A DNA stretch of 64,000 bases from Phaseolus vulgaris (taxonomy: Eukaryota; Streptophyta; Magnoliopsida; Fabales; Fabaceae): NCBI RefSeq assembly GCF_000499845.2, contig NC_023753.2, positions 4,114,791 through 4,178,790 of the forward strand, written 5' to 3'. The position numbers and the translations under genes are program-made. Shown here one piece after another: positions 62,741 through 64,000 of the stretch (positions are counted from its first letter, which is position 1; every line of letters starts with the position of its first letter). The notes under the pieces are model-generated. The model made no database searches. It was not told where the DNA came from and was given only the letters and a program-made list of their open reading frames with translations.

Positions 62741-64000
62741 ACAGTTTCTTTGTCCAATTTTCTGCATTAAAATGGTCATCTAAGCATATAGGAAAGGCGT
62801 ATGACAATTACAGAGGAAAAGGTTCTGAAACTGGAATGTGGAGCAGTATAGGATCCAACAATTTTTTTTGTCAGCTATGAATAAAATAAATAAGATACAT
62901 AGAGGGTCCTTGAAGGTAACAGTTTCAACTATATATTTTCCCTTTGCCTTATTTGGTTCTATCAGGAAATATGAAATGGGATCATTACTTTGGTTATCGC
63001 CTACATCTGAGTGGTAATATAATCTGCCATATAGACATGATATATGTGCTGTAGTGAGTATGTAATAATTCTTCCAAGTAAGTGCACATAATTTCTGATG
63101 CACATGTGAGACAGATAATTTTATTCTTAATGCTCTGTAACGAAGTATATTATGAAATGGGGTCGATTGAACTGGTGGAGAGTTTAACAATCATCCATTC
63201 TTAAACATATATACTACCCATTTTTATCCATGGTAACTCTTAACACAATAAAAGTAGGAACAACAAAATATACTTAAATATTATGAAATTTAAACTATTT
63301 AAAGAGAAAAAAGTATATTAATAATCAGATTTTGACTCACAAAAAATATGAAAATAAAATAATTAATCTCATTTATTAAAAACAAAATTAGTTATTCAAG
63401 CAAATGCATAATTTATTATCCATGCACCTGTAGATCATTGCTTTTTATATTAATATAAGAGATTATTTATTTTATCCTTTAAAATAAATACTCCCTTTAT
63501 ATTAATCAACTTATTATGTATCATCACTTCCCTTCACGGTTTTGTGGTTTGTATATAAAGAGTGGTTTGCAGATATCTTAAGAAACTAAAAGAAGACGAG
63601 TATGATCATCAAATAAAAAAAAAGAATAAAACTAATTATGTATCTAATTACATACTTTAAGCTGATGGATGTAAATGACTATACAATCATCCACTACTAA
63701 ATATATGTAAATTAATAATATTAAATTTTTTAACTAAATAAATAAAAATATTAATATACTTTAGTAACATTTTATCAAAAGTTAGATATACTCTACGTTA
63801 TTAAAAGTTTTAAATATATTTCTACATATAAAAAAAATATCATTAAATATTTTTAGTAATATATATTTAATAAAAAATTAAAACTGTAATTATTTTTTTA
63901 ATAAAGATAATATTATAAAAATATTATTTAATATAAATATTTTGTAATATTTCAAAAAATTGTACTAAATTGTTTAAATAGAGGAACTATAAATATTTGT

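Larger units (their letters stand above)
59990..64000. other. Right-end intergenic region with LTR fragments; no gene recognised
   Basis: 59990-60230 is the promoter of the four-DUF26 CRK. LTR-family pieces at 60310-60690 and 62170-62740 are listed separately. 60770-62160 is AT-rich with nothing recognised. A minus-strand ORF of 136 codons at 62780-63190 lies in less AT-rich DNA beside the LTR piece; I recognise no domain, so it is only a weak candidate exon. 63200-64000 is AT-rich. Confidence 0.6.

Overview
The window is plant nuclear DNA, very AT-rich between genes, with GT-AG introns and many small transposons. Gene style and repeat types suggest a legume, probably phaseoloid (Vigna/Phaseolus-like); this is inferred from sequence character, not from a search. 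All ten recognisable genes lie on the minus strand and belong to one family, the DUF26 (stress-antifung / gnk2-like) proteins: cysteine-rich receptor-like kinases (CRKs) and their kinase-less relatives. CRKs are plasma-membrane receptors with an apoplastic pair of DUF26 domains, one membrane helix and a cytosolic Ser/Thr kinase; the family acts in immune, redox and stress signalling.

Layout, left to right (3' to 5' for the genes): a CRK cut by the left edge (30-2281); two close tandem copies (5236-8116 and 11316-14001) that also share about 0.5 kb of 3' flank; a CRK that has lost its kinase exons (16054-17104); a two-exon DUF26 protein with a hydrophobic tail and no kinase (18828-20196); then five full-length CRKs at 22849-25967, 31570-35601, 37344-41138, 46051-50408 and 54311-59989. 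The last has four DUF26 domains instead of two. I rebuilt the exons by hand: all seven complete kinase genes have seven exons with the same phases, and every model joins into one open frame.

The intergenic and intronic DNA holds well-delimited mobile elements. There are two Mutator-like foldback elements with 9-bp target duplications (8591-9179; 47946-49114, inside intron 1 of the 46-50 kb CRK), a hAT-like element (52401-53253), a CACTA-like MITE in an intron of the four-DUF26 gene (55780-56145), a complete 374-bp TRIM retrotransposon (45032-45405), a decayed Ty1-copia pol (about 9740-10460), scattered pieces of one LTR family, and a small interstitial telomere-repeat block (31291-31326). Several promoters carry the same W-box-containing motif about 115-180 bp upstream of the start codon, which suggests shared WRKY control. 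No RNA genes, CRISPR arrays or bacterial features were seen.

The most interesting items are the four-DUF26 receptor, the kinase-less receptor and secreted-type paralogue sitting side by side, the loss of a conserved cysteine pair in one tandem copy, and the palindrome-rich foldback elements.
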